A stretch of 58,976 nucleotides of DNA from Planctomycetaceae bacterium (GCA_012719125.1 JAAYAY010000162.1:1-58976); one strand, 5' to 3'; shown: positions 18,391-27,933, counted from the first letter of the stretch. The notes: generated by a model from the sequence alone, not told the origin. A program made the numbers and translations.

Positions 18391-19863
18391 TCACTTCTTT
18401 CGGCCAATAAACAGCGTCCTGTTTCTCGCGAGTTCCTCTTCGTGCAGGATCTCACATTGTTTGGCCAGGGCGTTGCGAAAACGCTCGCGAGAATAGGATT
18501 CCGGCGGCTGCGGATGATCCTCGAACTTCGAACTGTAATGTCCCTGTGGCATGTGTTCGACGAAGATCAGACGACGTCCGAAGGAAAGGAGGCGAGAGAA
18601 GATGTAGTCAAGGGACAATCCCTGTGATATGTGCAGGTGGTGTGTCAGTGCCAACGCGATGACTGCATCAGAGGCCAGGCGTTCATGAGCTGGACGAAAC
18701 AACGTGCTCGTCTGGTTTTCTCTGAAGTTCATCACGACTGGATGCACGCGATTGTTCCCGCCCTCGACGAGGCGATTGTACAGCGAATTGATCGCATTGC
18801 TGTCATAGTCGATGCAAATCGCCTCCTCGGCCGCCCCGTGTTCGACGGCCGCCCGGCAGAAGAAACCGGCGTTGCCTCCGATATCGGTAATTGTGCGCAC
18901 TTGGTGCGTCTTCAGGAGATCGACCAACCTCTGGAACCGGTGATCGAGGACCGTCTGCTTGTGGTAGTCCATCCAGAAGGATTTGACACACGGGGCTGCT
19001 ATCCTCTCGACTTTTGTTCTCAGTCGGTCCAGGGACACGGAACTGAACGGAGCCTGATTGTGTTGGATCCGTCGGATCAGAAACTCAGCCCATCTGCGGC
19101 GTCGTGCCGACTGGCACAAATGGTTGCGGATTGAGTGTTCGTCGACCGTATTGATACCTTTCCAGGCAAAGTATGCGCGATACAAAGCCTGTTCCAGGTT
19201 TGCCGTCGCACGGCAATGGAGTCGTGAGGAGAGCATCCGCCACGAGAGCGGCGAGATCCCCCCATCGATGAGCGATCGCCTCGCCTCTGGTTCCGCTCCG
19301 CTGCTCCAAAGCCGAAGCGGATAGTAGAAGTTCTGCATGAACTCCCCGTAAGGCTTCCATCCGGGGCGGCGCGGCGAATTATGGATCGGAATCAAGCTGG
19401 TCAGGTCGACGAACTTGGGCGTCACACCGTCGAACAGGATGTTGTAGCAGTGTGCATCGTGCGTTTGGTAGCCGTATTTCCTGGCTATGCTGTTCACGTC
19501 AAGCGTTACAAGTGCCGCACGCCGCAGCATCTCGAAGCACCATTCGTTCTGGTAGACGACGGGGCTTATGGTTTCGTGTTCGAGCACCAGATTGGACATC
19601 CCGTCGACATGGCGGTCCGAGATTGTGGTCCGTGGGATGAGGTTTGCCCGGTTTAACGCCTCGATGAGCCCGCTGGTAAAGAGGCTCTTTACATGCGATT
19701 CGGCATGCGGGTGAATCGCTCGATAGAGCCTTCCCTCAGCGAGGAATACTATGCCCTGGGGATCCATGCTATGTTTCCAGGGCATTTGTTCGATCTCAAT
19801 CGACCTCGTCTTGGCGCCTTTGATCTTCTTACATGTCGCAACATTTGGACTCATTGGAAACAT
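18391..19863 (-). CDS. Class I SAM methyltransferase with kinase-like N-terminal region
   Basis: A 490-residue protein in two parts. The C-terminal part (about 300-490) is a Rossmann SAM-dependent methyltransferase with motif I ITDIGGNAGFFCRAAVE, acidic motif II ICIDYDSN and a post-II segment ALALTHHLHISQGL. The N-terminal part has a stretch resembling the catalytic loop of small-molecule kinases (YQTHDAHCYNILFDGVTPKF followed by VDLTSL), with His, Asn and Asp in suitable order, although I cannot show it is active. It probably modifies a glycan or lipid intermediate made by the surrounding glycosyltransferases. Starts at 19785 or 19767 are possible, since the conserved-looking region begins near MDPQGIVFLAEGRLYRAI. 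Confidence 0.72.
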   Translation of the reverse strand: MFPMSPNVATCKKIKGAKTRSIEIEQMPWKHSMDPQGIVFLAEGRLYRAIHPHAESHVKSLFTSGLIEALNRANLIPRTTISDRHVDGMSNLVLEHETISPVVYQNEWCFEMLRRAALVTLDVNSIARKYGYQTHDAHCYNILFDGVTPKFVDLTSLIPIHNSPRRPGWKPYGEFMQNFYYPLRLWSSGAEPEARRSLIDGGISPLSWRMLSSRLHCRATANLEQALYRAYFAWKGINTVDEHSIRNHLCQSARRRRWAEFLIRRIQHNQAPFSSVSLDRLRTKVERIAAPCVKSFWMDYHKQTVLDHRFQRLVDLLKTHQVRTITDIGGNAGFFCRAAVEHGAAEEAICIDYDSNAINSLYNRLVEGGNNRVHPVVMNFRENQTSTLFRPAHERLASDAVIALALTHHLHISQGLSLDYIFSRLLSFGRRLIFVEHMPQGHYSSKFEDHPQPPESYSRERFRNALAKQCEILHEEELARNRTLFIGRKK

Positions 19864-20010
19864 TACACCTTGATCGATGGGATTAATGGACGATACTGAC
19901 TAACATTCTTGGCGTCCTCGCACGGTACTGCCAGCATTCCCGCAAATGCAGCGCTTGCCGAACGTGCACATTCATGGCGTCTCCAACATGCTGCTCAGTA
20001 TCATGGCACG

Positions 20011-21168
20011 TCAGAGGCTCTCGTAGATTTCTCGGTGTCGAAGAAACCATGCGTTTGTATCGTACTCTCTGGCGAGTTCCATTCCGCGATTGCGCATCCG
20101 CTCGCGCAATTGGCCGTCACTCAAGACACCATCTATCGCATCTGCGAGTGCTTGCGGTTCGTTCGGCGGCACAAGGAGGCCTGCCTCGGTGCCTTCCAGT
20201 ACTTCCTGAAGTCCTCCAATACTACTTGCGACTATTGGACATCCGAGCCCCAGGCTCTCGAGCATGGTCAGCGACGTCGCTTCCACATAGTTGTGGATTG
20301 GAATCGAGGGGATGAGCGACACACTAGCGTTAGCAATCATCTGCAGAGTCTCATTTCGAGAACGTTTGCCCATAAGGAGTACTTTTTTTTCAAGCTTGTG
20401 CTCTACGATCAGCTTCTCAACGATCGGACGATCCTGACCATCACCGACAACCACGAGTTGGTACCTTTCGGCACTCTTACAGCGCCGGTATGCTTCCACA
20501 GCGACGGGAATTCCGTTTTTCCTGCTTAGGTGCCGAGCGACGCAAATATACGGCCGTTCTGGCGTCTTGATGCACTTCGTGCGAATGTCGGCCAATTCTG
20601 CCAAGTCAACGGCATTGGGAATCACCGTGACCGGGACCCGATCGTGAATTCGGCGAACCAGTTCCTTCTGTAGCGTATCCACGGCAATTACGCGCGAACT
20701 TGCGTTGTACCCGTGGAAGTCCCAGGACATGGCCATGTCGTGCAAGTAGTGGTTGTCCGGATGATTGATAAGGTACTCATCCAACAATGGTGCATGCGTC
20801 GTTTGCACAATCTGTATGTCCAGTCCTTCCGCCTCACGTACATACTTGGCTGCCAATGTGGAGAATGTATCGTGACAGTGAACCAGGTCGGGCTTACACG
20901 ATGTCCCACGGATTGCTTTGACCAGTACCCGGATCATCCCCTGAACAAAGCTCTCCTGACGAATCGGGACGTGAAGCTGAGGGAAGAGCCAGCGTGCAGA
21001 GTTGCACAGAACAGCGGATTTGAGAATATCGACCGGTTTGCGTCCATAACACATGATGTGTGGATATTCTGCACGTGACAACATCCGGTCCAATAGCGAC
21101 AGATGCGTGCCGACTCCGCCAACATCCAACGAACGGTGTCCTGACAAGACGATAATCGATCTAGTCAC
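20011..21168 (-). CDS. GT4-family glycosyltransferase
   Basis: A GT-B fold glycosyltransferase of 385 residues from a GTG start. Visible features are the early GHRSLDVGGVGTHLSLLDRM loop, DLVHCHDTFSTLAAKYV, VTVIPNAVDLAEL and ICVARHLSRKNGIPVAVEAY. The donor-site segment is EATSLTMLESLGLGCPIVASS with IGGLQEVLEGTEAGLLVPP after it, which is typical of GT4. It lies between the methyltransferase and a multispanning protein, 65 bases downstream of the latter, in the same leftward operon. It is one of four GT4-like enzymes in the window. They are not close duplicates of each other. Confidence 0.88.
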   Translation of the reverse strand: MTRSIIVLSGHRSLDVGGVGTHLSLLDRMLSRAEYPHIMCYGRKPVDILKSAVLCNSARWLFPQLHVPIRQESFVQGMIRVLVKAIRGTSCKPDLVHCHDTFSTLAAKYVREAEGLDIQIVQTTHAPLLDEYLINHPDNHYLHDMAMSWDFHGYNASSRVIAVDTLQKELVRRIHDRVPVTVIPNAVDLAELADIRTKCIKTPERPYICVARHLSRKNGIPVAVEAYRRCKSAERYQLVVVGDGQDRPIVEKLIVEHKLEKKVLLMGKRSRNETLQMIANASVSLIPSIPIHNYVEATSLTMLESLGLGCPIVASSIGGLQEVLEGTEAGLLVPPNEPQALADAIDGVLSDGQLRERMRNRGMELAREYDTNAWFLRHREIYESL

Positions 21169-21233
21169 GGCTAGGCCACTCTTCCACTTCCAAGTTCATG
21201 CGAGAAAACAGTCCCTCAGCCAAACGGTGGGCG

Positions 21234-22610
21234 TTAGGTGACACTCCGAAACAGAATAATGACCAGAACGACCATTGCTGTCATCCAGGCCAAACTGCGA
21301 TGGCGCCAATACTCACACAACCCCCACGACCAGAAGGTCGGATAGAGGACATATAGCGCCATACGGTGACGCCCCTGAAGCGAAACAAATGCCAACATCA
21401 AGAGGGTAACCGTGAACACCAGCAGTTCGGAACTCGCCCCTATCTTGAACGCACGCACAACTCCAAGAACCAGGAGTGAGATCAGGAATGGCAGGAGGAT
21501 CACGTTCAGGGCAATAAAGACACTGAAGGGCCAGAGACCTTCAGCCAGTCCCGATGAGTAGCGGAGCGAATAGCTTTCGAGATACACGTACGACGTTGGG
21601 AACTTGCACGGGTTCAGCACGACCAAGACAGGCATCAGTACCCGCCCCCATCCGGAACGCCACAGGTCAGCAGTAACATCGTCATCACGAGTACTGCTTT
21701 CGACAAGTTCCCCGCGATCAGAGATCCGTTCGACCAGGCCGACTGCTTCTTGGTCCGTATGGATCGATCGCGTGTATGATCCGAGGTGGAACTGAGCATC
21801 CGCCAACAGCGCAGCCACAACAACGGCAATTACGCAACTCCCCTGTGCCAGCATCTTGACGGTCGTACGTTGCATGGATCGGTTCTCGATCCTCTTAAGA
21901 AACCAATAACACATCACAAGAACGAAGTTAAATGGACGCAAGAGGAGAGCGGGGCTGCAGACCATGATCGCAGCCATCCACTGTGATCTGGCGATGAACA
22001 CCAGTGCCAGTGTGACGAAGAGAAAAAGATAGGCGTCACGGTACAGATGGACAACGCTGTCGGTGAACTGATTCAACCCCAACAACATGGCACAGAGCAG
22101 AAAGGCATTGTGTTTGAGATGAGTGATTTCGTAACTCAGATGGCATGCCAGCGCCGTCACCAGCGAAGCGCACATATAGTTGAAGGGAAGGAGAACCAGC
22201 AATGTGGGTGTGCCACGCAAGCCGCATAGGGAGCGGGTGATGACTGCCAAGGTGGCCTCAAACAGAGTTGGACTGTAGGCCCAGCCATTGCACAGATCCA
22301 AGGTGTTCTGGAAATAGAAGGAATCGTCAGCAGACGGGCCAAACGGCGATCCGTAGTTGTTCAAATAGCATGTGATACAAAACAGCGACATGGCAGCGAT
22401 GTAGCAGTAGGAGGCCGTGGCTATGGACACAAGCGAATACGGAGATCGCAAGTATCTGCCGAGTAACGAGGCAACGCCAATTGTCAGGCCAGCAAACGTC
22501 ACAAACGACGCCAAAGCGCTTGGGTCGAAGCAGGCCACATAGACGGCCAAGAGCAGCACTCCACCGAGCGCTGCATAGAAAGCGACTGTGGCAGGCTGGC
22601 TGCGGGACAT
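21234..22610 (-). CDS. Multispanning membrane protein, possible GT-C glycosyltransferase or polymerase
   Basis: I do not recognise this protein firmly. About ten membrane helices are predicted by eye over 458 residues. The early extracytoplasmic loop contains an acidic motif (GPSADDSFYFQNTLDL), which is where GT-C enzymes place catalytic Asp residues. A hydrophilic loop near the middle (STRDDDVTADLWRSGWGRVL) precedes the last helices. In a polysaccharide operon this fits a lipid-linked-sugar glycosyltransferase or a second polymerase. The frame extends to 22775, but the first 55 residues are basic and unlike a membrane protein, so I start at the ATG at 22610. ATGs at 22706 and 22766 remain possible, and no ribosome site is obvious at 22610. 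Confidence 0.6.
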   Translation of the reverse strand: MSRSQPATVAFYAALGGVLLLAVYVACFDPSALASFVTFAGLTIGVASLLGRYLRSPYSLVSIATASYCYIAAMSLFCITCYLNNYGSPFGPSADDSFYFQNTLDLCNGWAYSPTLFEATLAVITRSLCGLRGTPTLLVLLPFNYMCASLVTALACHLSYEITHLKHNAFLLCAMLLGLNQFTDSVVHLYRDAYLFLFVTLALVFIARSQWMAAIMVCSPALLLRPFNFVLVMCYWFLKRIENRSMQRTTVKMLAQGSCVIAVVVAALLADAQFHLGSYTRSIHTDQEAVGLVERISDRGELVESSTRDDDVTADLWRSGWGRVLMPVLVVLNPCKFPTSYVYLESYSLRYSSGLAEGLWPFSVFIALNVILLPFLISLLVLGVVRAFKIGASSELLVFTVTLLMLAFVSLQGRHRMALYVLYPTFWSWGLCEYWRHRSLAWMTAMVVLVIILFRSVT

Positions 22611-23075
22611 GTGGCAAGAACTCGTCACGCCCGTCAAGGCGGGAAGATCCCTTGCCACGGAGTGACGGCCTGGAGTCTTCTTTGTGGTGCGAATAGTTTG
22701 TCCCATACGTGCTTGCGAGAACCGAAGCTTCGCCTCACATTTGCTGCGATGAGCGGGCCAGTTCATCTCGTTCACTCCGGACTAGTCTCTTGCCTGCAAT
22801 TGCCCGTGCGTTGTGCTACGCTATCCGTGCGTGCGTGACAATCTACTGAAGAGGTACAGTTTCTTGAGACTTCGCGACACCAAAGCCGCTCCAATCGTTG
22901 CCGAGTCTGTGAAATGCGACTCCATCGCCACCGTTTGGCGTATGCATGACAAGCACTCCTCCTGGCCGTGGTGTCTGATGACTTACTCACCCAATCTCCT
23001 GATATGCGATAGATACGGAATCCAGCAAGGCAGTGAACACCAGTTGCTCAAGTGACCAATTTGCGTTTTCGGTCG
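22611..23075. other. Intergenic region in the polysaccharide operon
   Basis: About 460 bases between the flippase stop and the chosen start of the multispanning protein. Part of it (up to 22775) is in frame with that protein. I see no separate gene, terminator or repeat, although the length suggests a possible internal promoter. Confidence 0.4.
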
Positions 23076-24431
23076 TCATGCACTCTCTTTTGCGCGGAGA
23101 AGACAGAAGACGGTACCGAAGACAAGCACGGAGTAGACTGCGTAGGCGATTCCACGAGCACACACCAAGCCGAGTGAACCATAGTCAATCAGCCACACTG
23201 TACCCGCTACAAACACCAACGCCCAACCGGCGTTCATTGCGACCACACTCCACATTCGGCCAGAGGCAACGATGATCTGTGCCAGCGGCGTTTGCACGGC
23301 GAGGATCCCGGCTGTCAGCAGAACAATCAACAGAGTGGCCCAGCCACTCTGGAAGTCCTCACCGTATAGGCTCATGATTTGTGGACTCGCGACGCACGCG
23401 ATGGCGATCACTGGAGCGACGATGATCAGATTGACCTTGACAGCGAATACCAAAACCCGAATTGACTCCCGTGCACCGGTGTGACCAACTTGATCGGAGA
23501 GCATCGGCAGAATGACGGAGGCAAGCACAGTCGGAAGAAACAACACGAGCAGGAACCACTGGTTGGAGGCATTGAGGATTGCCATCTCATCATAGCCGCC
23601 CGGACGGTTAACAAGCAGGGCGGCACACAGCCAGTTGACCGGGCCGGTCATACTTCCCGCTAGGACCGCAGGCAGGCTGAACCTCCAAAGGGCCGGAAGC
23701 TCCCGCTGGCATCCTCGAAGGGTCAGGGGAACGCCAGATCTCGCGGCTTGTCTCCGAAGTGCCAAGTGATTTAGTAGGCAGTTGGTGGCCAGGCTGAGTG
23801 CGACCGCCCAGACCGCTCCAGTCAGACCGCCGAAATAAGCCCCTCCGATTAGAATTGGAAACGAAGCCAAGCCGGTGGCGACGTTCACTCGGGCTATTGA
23901 CTTGAAGGCTTCAAAGCCTGCCAGCGCGCCTGTTTGAGCACCGTTCATTGCACTGAACAGCGGCAGGAGTGCTGCGACACGCAAGACATCTGCCAAGTGA
24001 GGAGCGTTAATTGCGCGCTCGGCGAACCACGGCGCAAACGCGTATAGCCCCAAGCTCGCGAGGCCACCCGTAGTCATGGCAACGACACTCGAAAGCCCGA
24101 TAATCTGTCCGGCTCGCTGTGGGGCTCTGCACCGGAATTCCGCCACATACTTGGTGCTCGTTAGTCCCAATCCCATGCCCGCAAAAACGCCCAGCATACC
24201 AACCGTAGACTGGACTATTCCCAACTCGCCGTAACTTGACCTTCCGAGGAACCGGGCGATGGCGATCGTTGCGAAGAGCGTCAAGCCACGCGAGATGATT
24301 GTTCCAGCTATCGACCAGAATACGCCTTTGGCTAGGCGAAGACGCAGGGGTGACCATGCTATGCCGTTCAACGTTGGCTTCAGTAGAGATGGGCAGTGGT
24401 TGAATGCAAACGTTCGGACATTCACGTTCAC
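23076..24431 (-). CDS. Wzx-type polysaccharide flippase (MATE/MVF superfamily)
   Basis: A 451-residue membrane protein with 12-14 helices that would flip the undecaprenyl-linked repeat unit across the inner membrane. Family features include the N-terminal KGVFWSIAGTIISRGLTLFA, the FLGRSSYGELGIVQSTVGM segment, and MGLGLTSTKYVAEFR in the loop before the third helix. It begins with a GTG whose bases overlap the wecB stop codon (GTGA), indicating translational coupling. The Wzx assignment rests on membrane pattern, start motif and location. Substrate specificity is not readable. Confidence 0.85.
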   Translation of the reverse strand: MNVNVRTFAFNHCPSLLKPTLNGIAWSPLRLRLAKGVFWSIAGTIISRGLTLFATIAIARFLGRSSYGELGIVQSTVGMLGVFAGMGLGLTSTKYVAEFRCRAPQRAGQIIGLSSVVAMTTGGLASLGLYAFAPWFAERAINAPHLADVLRVAALLPLFSAMNGAQTGALAGFEAFKSIARVNVATGLASFPILIGGAYFGGLTGAVWAVALSLATNCLLNHLALRRQAARSGVPLTLRGCQRELPALWRFSLPAVLAGSMTGPVNWLCAALLVNRPGGYDEMAILNASNQWFLLVLFLPTVLASVILPMLSDQVGHTGARESIRVLVFAVKVNLIIVAPVIAIACVASPQIMSLYGEDFQSGWATLLIVLLTAGILAVQTPLAQIIVASGRMWSVVAMNAGWALVFVAGTVWLIDYGSLGLVCARGIAYAVYSVLVFGTVFCLLRAKESA

Positions 24432-25570
24432 TCATCACCTCCCATCCAGAACCGCTCGATGGCTGCCACGATCCGCCCACAGGCCATGCCGTCGCCGTAG
24501 GGATTGACGGCGTTTGCCATCGCGGTGTAGGCCTTTCCGTCCGTTAGTAATACGGTTGCATTTTCGACGATTGTCTTGCTGTTGGCTCCAACCAACTTAA
24601 CCCTTCCCATGTCAACCGCCTCTGGGCGTTCGGTGGTGTCGCGCATGACCAGGACCGGCTTGCCCAAGCTGGGCGCCTCTTCCTGTACACCTCCGGAGTC
24701 GGTTAGCACGAGGGTCGCGCGGCTCATCATCGCCACAAACGGCAAATAGCCGAGTGGCTCGATCAGATGAATATTTGGACGCGCCCCCAACAGACGGTAT
24801 ACGGGCCCACGGACGTTCGGATTGAGATGGACCGGGTAGACGAAATGCGTCTCCTTGAATCGACATGACAACTCGGTCAGGGCGCGACAGATGTTCTCAA
24901 AACCTTGGCCAAAGTTCTCGCGGCGGTGGCCGGTAATGAGCACCAACGGCACGTCCGAATCACCGTCCATCAATTCATGCGGCAGTCCAGGAATCTCCGG
25001 CGGATTGACTGTCACCTTGCGTGTAGCCAGCATGAGTGCATCGATGACCGTGTTCCCGGTGACGACGATCCGTGATTCCTGCACACCTTCGCGCAGGAGA
25101 TTCTGCTTCGCGGCCTCAGTGGGGGCAAAATGCAGATCCGCCAGGCGACTTGCAAGAACACGGTTGATTTCCTCAGGAAAAGGTGACTGCCGATTCCACG
25201 TCCGCAGTCCTGCTTCAACGTGCCCTACGGGGATTCTGTGATAGAACGCACAGAGCGCCGCACAGAAGACCGTCGTGGTGTCGCCCTGGACCATTACCAT
25301 GCTGGGCTTGTGATGATCCAGATACTCGTCGATTGCGGCTATCGCACGGGAGGTGAATGCGCCAAGCGTCTGATTGGGCCGCATGAGTCTGAGGTCGACA
25401 TTCGGTTCGATCTCAAAGGCCTCCAATACCTGGGCCAACATTTCTCGATGCTGTCCGGTGACACAAACGTGAGGATCGAAATCTGGATGCGATTGCAGCG
25501 ATCTCACGAGCGGACATAGCTTGATCGCTTCAGGTCGAGTTCCGAAGATGAGTGAAATTCGCCTTTGCAT
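24428..25570 (-). CDS. wecB: UDP-N-acetylglucosamine 2-epimerase (non-hydrolysing)
   Basis: Interconverts UDP-GlcNAc and UDP-ManNAc, providing a ManNAc-type precursor. The 380-residue length is normal. Motifs in order: IFGTRPEAIKLCPLV at the start, VTGQHREML, MVQGDTTTVFCAALC, VGHVEAGLRT, EEINRVLASRLADLHFAPTE, LTDSGGVQEEAPSLGKPVL and RDTTERPEAV. The ATG at 25570 is supported by the decayed copy at 27459-27685, which keeps the same start context. Its stop overlaps the flippase start by four bases. Its presence suggests ManNAc or ManNAcA in the glycan, although no UDP-ManNAc dehydrogenase (wecC) is visible in the window. Confidence 0.95.
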   Translation of the reverse strand: MQRRISLIFGTRPEAIKLCPLVRSLQSHPDFDPHVCVTGQHREMLAQVLEAFEIEPNVDLRLMRPNQTLGAFTSRAIAAIDEYLDHHKPSMVMVQGDTTTVFCAALCAFYHRIPVGHVEAGLRTWNRQSPFPEEINRVLASRLADLHFAPTEAAKQNLLREGVQESRIVVTGNTVIDALMLATRKVTVNPPEIPGLPHELMDGDSDVPLVLITGHRRENFGQGFENICRALTELSCRFKETHFVYPVHLNPNVRGPVYRLLGARPNIHLIEPLGYLPFVAMMSRATLVLTDSGGVQEEAPSLGKPVLVMRDTTERPEAVDMGRVKLVGANSKTIVENATVLLTDGKAYTAMANAVNPYGDGMACGRIVAAIERFWMGGDE

Positions 25571-25675
25571 GCTACCCGTGCACTCCATGTTCCTGTTCAC
25601 AGCCTATTGACTATGGGCACTCAGGATCAGTGAATCACTCCACTCACGTCACCACGAAACGCTGCCTGTTGTTCG

Positions 25676-26953
25676 TCACGCCGCTCGACGCGCCGCAGAC
25701 TGTGTTTCGAGTTGGATCTCCATCAACGGCTTCTCGCCCTTGATCACCACGTCCAGAATTTCGGCCAGCAGCCCGTTCAAACGGGTCTCGCTGTAATGTT
25801 CGGCCAGGACCGCATTCGCTCGTTGTCCCATCAGGTTGCGGAGGACCGCCGGCATTGCCGCCAAATCGCCAATCACCTTGACGGTTCCCTCCACATCCCC
25901 GTGCTCCACACAACGACCATATTTCTCGAATTCGACTAACTCCGTCGCGTGGCATTCCCGCGGCCCCAGAACCAGCACGGGGCGGGCCACGGCCATCGCT
26001 CCATAGATCTTGCAGGGGTGCACGACGCCAACCATCTCGTTTCCCATGCTCACCAAGTGAACGTCTGCGGCCGAGAGGGAGTTCTTCAGTTCCGCCTTGG
26101 GCTGGTAGGGCAAGTTGACGACATTGGATGCGCCCTCGGAAATGGCCGATTCCACCCCCCTCTTCCCGCAACCGCCGCCTATAAACATGAACACGATGTC
26201 GTCGCGATCGCGAAGTTGCTCTGCCGCCCGCAGGACAGTATCCAGGGGGTGGCTGGGGGAATGATTGCCGGAATGCATCACTACGAACTTCCCGTCCAGG
26301 CCGTGCTTGCGACGAAAAGGGTTGTCTTCGTGCGCGACCGGCTCCGAGTTCGCCGGAGCCCAGGGCGGGAAGACCGCCAGGCGGCCGTCCAGATCGGCTT
26401 TGCGGCGAAGCGTTTCCGCCATGAAACGGTCGAGAGTGACGACTGCATGGGCGCGCCGCAGAATCTGCCGATTGAGCCACTCCATGGCACGAACCGACAG
26501 TGATCGTGCCGAGACGAGTCCCAGGCGGACCGCCTGGTCCGGATTAATATCCATCACCCAGTAGACAATCGGTACTCGGCGAAGAACGGAGATCGCCAGC
26601 GCAACGGCCGAACACATCGGAGGCGAGGTGCTCACGAGGATTGCGCCAATGCGGGGCGTCAGCAGTCCACGGAAAAACGCTTGGATGAGAAAGCTCGCTT
26701 GCCCCAGCAGGCGGATGGCAAGTGATTTCTTTCCGAAAGAACCCAGCGGAATTCGGCGAATGGAGACCCCGTCACGCTCTTCACGGAGGGGATAGCGGCG
26801 TGTCGGATCGTCGTAGCCGCGTGCCGATGCGATTACGCGAACGCGATGCCCGCGACGCGCCGTCGCGGCTGCGGCATCGTGCATGTGCTGCCCGACAGAG
26901 GCGGGATCAGGTACATAGACCTGACTCAGCACCAGCAGTGTTTTGTCCGACAT
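25676..26953 (-). CDS. WbuB-like GT4-family glycosyltransferase
   Basis: A GT-B glycosyltransferase (425 residues) of the WbuB/WcaI-like type often encoded beside wecB. The N-terminus shows LVLSQVYVPDPASVGQHMHD. The middle has VYWVMDINPDQAVRLGL and VVTLDRFMAETL. The C-terminal half has FVVMHSGNHSPSHPLDTVL, FIGGGCGKRGVE and the donor loop VGVVHPCKIYGAMAVARPVL. The ATG at 26953 has GGAGG about seven bases upstream. An ATG at 26959 would be too close to it. As the first gene of the leftward arm, it fixes the operon promoter upstream of 26953. Its typical partner WecB follows 105 bases later. Confidence 0.87.
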   Translation of the reverse strand: MSDKTLLVLSQVYVPDPASVGQHMHDAAAATARRGHRVRVIASARGYDDPTRRYPLREERDGVSIRRIPLGSFGKKSLAIRLLGQASFLIQAFFRGLLTPRIGAILVSTSPPMCSAVALAISVLRRVPIVYWVMDINPDQAVRLGLVSARSLSVRAMEWLNRQILRRAHAVVTLDRFMAETLRRKADLDGRLAVFPPWAPANSEPVAHEDNPFRRKHGLDGKFVVMHSGNHSPSHPLDTVLRAAEQLRDRDDIVFMFIGGGCGKRGVESAISEGASNVVNLPYQPKAELKNSLSAADVHLVSMGNEMVGVVHPCKIYGAMAVARPVLVLGPRECHATELVEFEKYGRCVEHGDVEGTVKVIGDLAAMPAVLRNLMGQRANAVLAEHYSETRLNGLLAEILDVVIKGEKPLMEIQLETQSAARRAA

Positions 26954-27250
26954 GACCATTCCTCCCTGAACGGTCGCACTTGACGGCGGCATCTAGCGTC
27001 CTGCTAAACCCATTCTTGGGTGTTGAACACACGCAGACGCCCGTTGACGCCCACACAACCGCGAGTGCGCCGTCCAACAGGGATCCGGTCTGTCACGATC
27101 TCCTGCCAGCCCCAACGCTCGCGAGGCAGACATCAAGGAAAGCCTGCGGGAGCTCTCCCGATAGGATGCGAACTAATCTACGAGGATTCGATCCGCCAGG
27201 CGATCGATGCGGAGTCTCACAACGACTGGCCGGGCGTCAATCTCGGGCAA

Positions 27251-27300
27251 GCATTCTGTACCATCACGCAGAACTAGTCAATGTCGGTTTCTTCGCCACC
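27251..27300. repeat. Direct repeat flanking a wecB remnant, left copy
   Basis: Begins GCATTCTGTACCATCAC, then CAGAA, CAATGTCGGTT and CCACC blocks. Roughly 40 of 50 positions agree with 27750-27800 by eye, same orientation, 500 bases apart. The pair brackets the decayed uroD-like and wecB fragments. Confidence 0.7.
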
Positions 27301-27364
27301 TAACAGGGGGCAGGTTGATTTGTTTCCCTAATAACGGGGGCGGTTGTTTGACGGCCGGATTCTG

Positions 27365-27452
27365 GGAAGCCGGTTCGGCGACGATGGCCCGCGTAGACTC
27401 CATGCCTTGCTTCCTGCTGCAGCCAGCATTGACGAATTGGCTCAGGCATTCA
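27365..27452 (+). pseudogene. Fragment of a URO-D-like gene
   Basis: Translating from 27365 gives SRFGDDGPRRLHALLPAA followed by ASIDELAQA. This matches an internal segment of the intact URO-D family protein at 27990-29066 (SQFGGDDPRRLHDPLPAE, then ATFDEWGNA) at about half of the positions. Nothing of the rest of the gene is present on either side, so it is a short remnant and not a functional gene. Confidence 0.6.
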
Positions 27453-27458
27453 CGCGGG

Positions 27459-27685
27459 CTCGTCGCCTCCCATCCAATAGCGTTCGATGGCTGCCACGAT
27501 TCGCCCACACGCCCGACCGTCCCCGTAAGGAAGGCGTCCAGCACTTGAACTAGCATTTCTCGGTGCTGCCCGGTGACGCATACGTGAGGCCTGAAATCAG
27601 GGTGCGATCGCAGCGTCGTCACCAGCGGGCATAGTTTGATGGCCTCCGGTCGAGTTCCAAAGATAAATGAGATTCGTCTTTGCAT
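27459..27685 (-). pseudogene. Internally deleted wecB remnant
   Basis: A truncated relative of the intact wecB at 24428-25570. Bases 27685-27530 encode the first 52 residues (start MQRRISFIFGTRPEAIK, ending HREMLVQVLDAF). Bases 27530-27459 encode the last 24 residues (PYGDGRACGRIVAAIERYWM and then GGDE). The join at 27530 is out of frame, and about 0.9 kb of the centre, with all the central active-site motifs, is missing. The sequence just upstream of the start also resembles the intact copy (CATGCTACCCGTGCA and following), so the duplication included some leader. It cannot make an epimerase. Confidence 0.9.
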
Positions 27686-27749
27686 GCTACCCGTGCATTC
27701 CAGGTTCCGCTTTGCAGTCTCTTGACAGCAGGCGTTCGAAATCGCCGCA

Positions 27750-27800
27750 GCATTCTGTACCATCACACAGAATCAAGCAATGTCGGTTCCCTGGCCACCC
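27750..27800. repeat. Direct repeat flanking a wecB remnant, right copy
   Basis: Partner of 27251-27300. It is followed at once by an A7 run and a long G run, a compositional break that may mark a recombination or slippage site. Confidence 0.7.
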
Positions 27801-27933
27801 AAAAAAAGGGGGGGGGGTGTTGCGTTTCATTTGTCCAATACGCTTCTCAACCGATGGGCAAGCGGGTAAAGATAGGGGGCACCAGCCGTTTGAAGATTCA
27901 GCTCTGGAGGGCCAGGAGAAGTGAATTTCCTCT

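Noticed and set aside
27278-27766. A 162-codon frame that could be called a short epimerase gene
   Set aside because: Only its first part matches WecB. The rest is an out-of-frame reading of the wecB 3' end and of flanking debris, so it is listed as a pseudogene.
27813-27822. G run as a phase-variation tract
   Set aside because: It is not within or directly before a gene start, so slippage would have no evident effect. It could also be a sequencing artefact.
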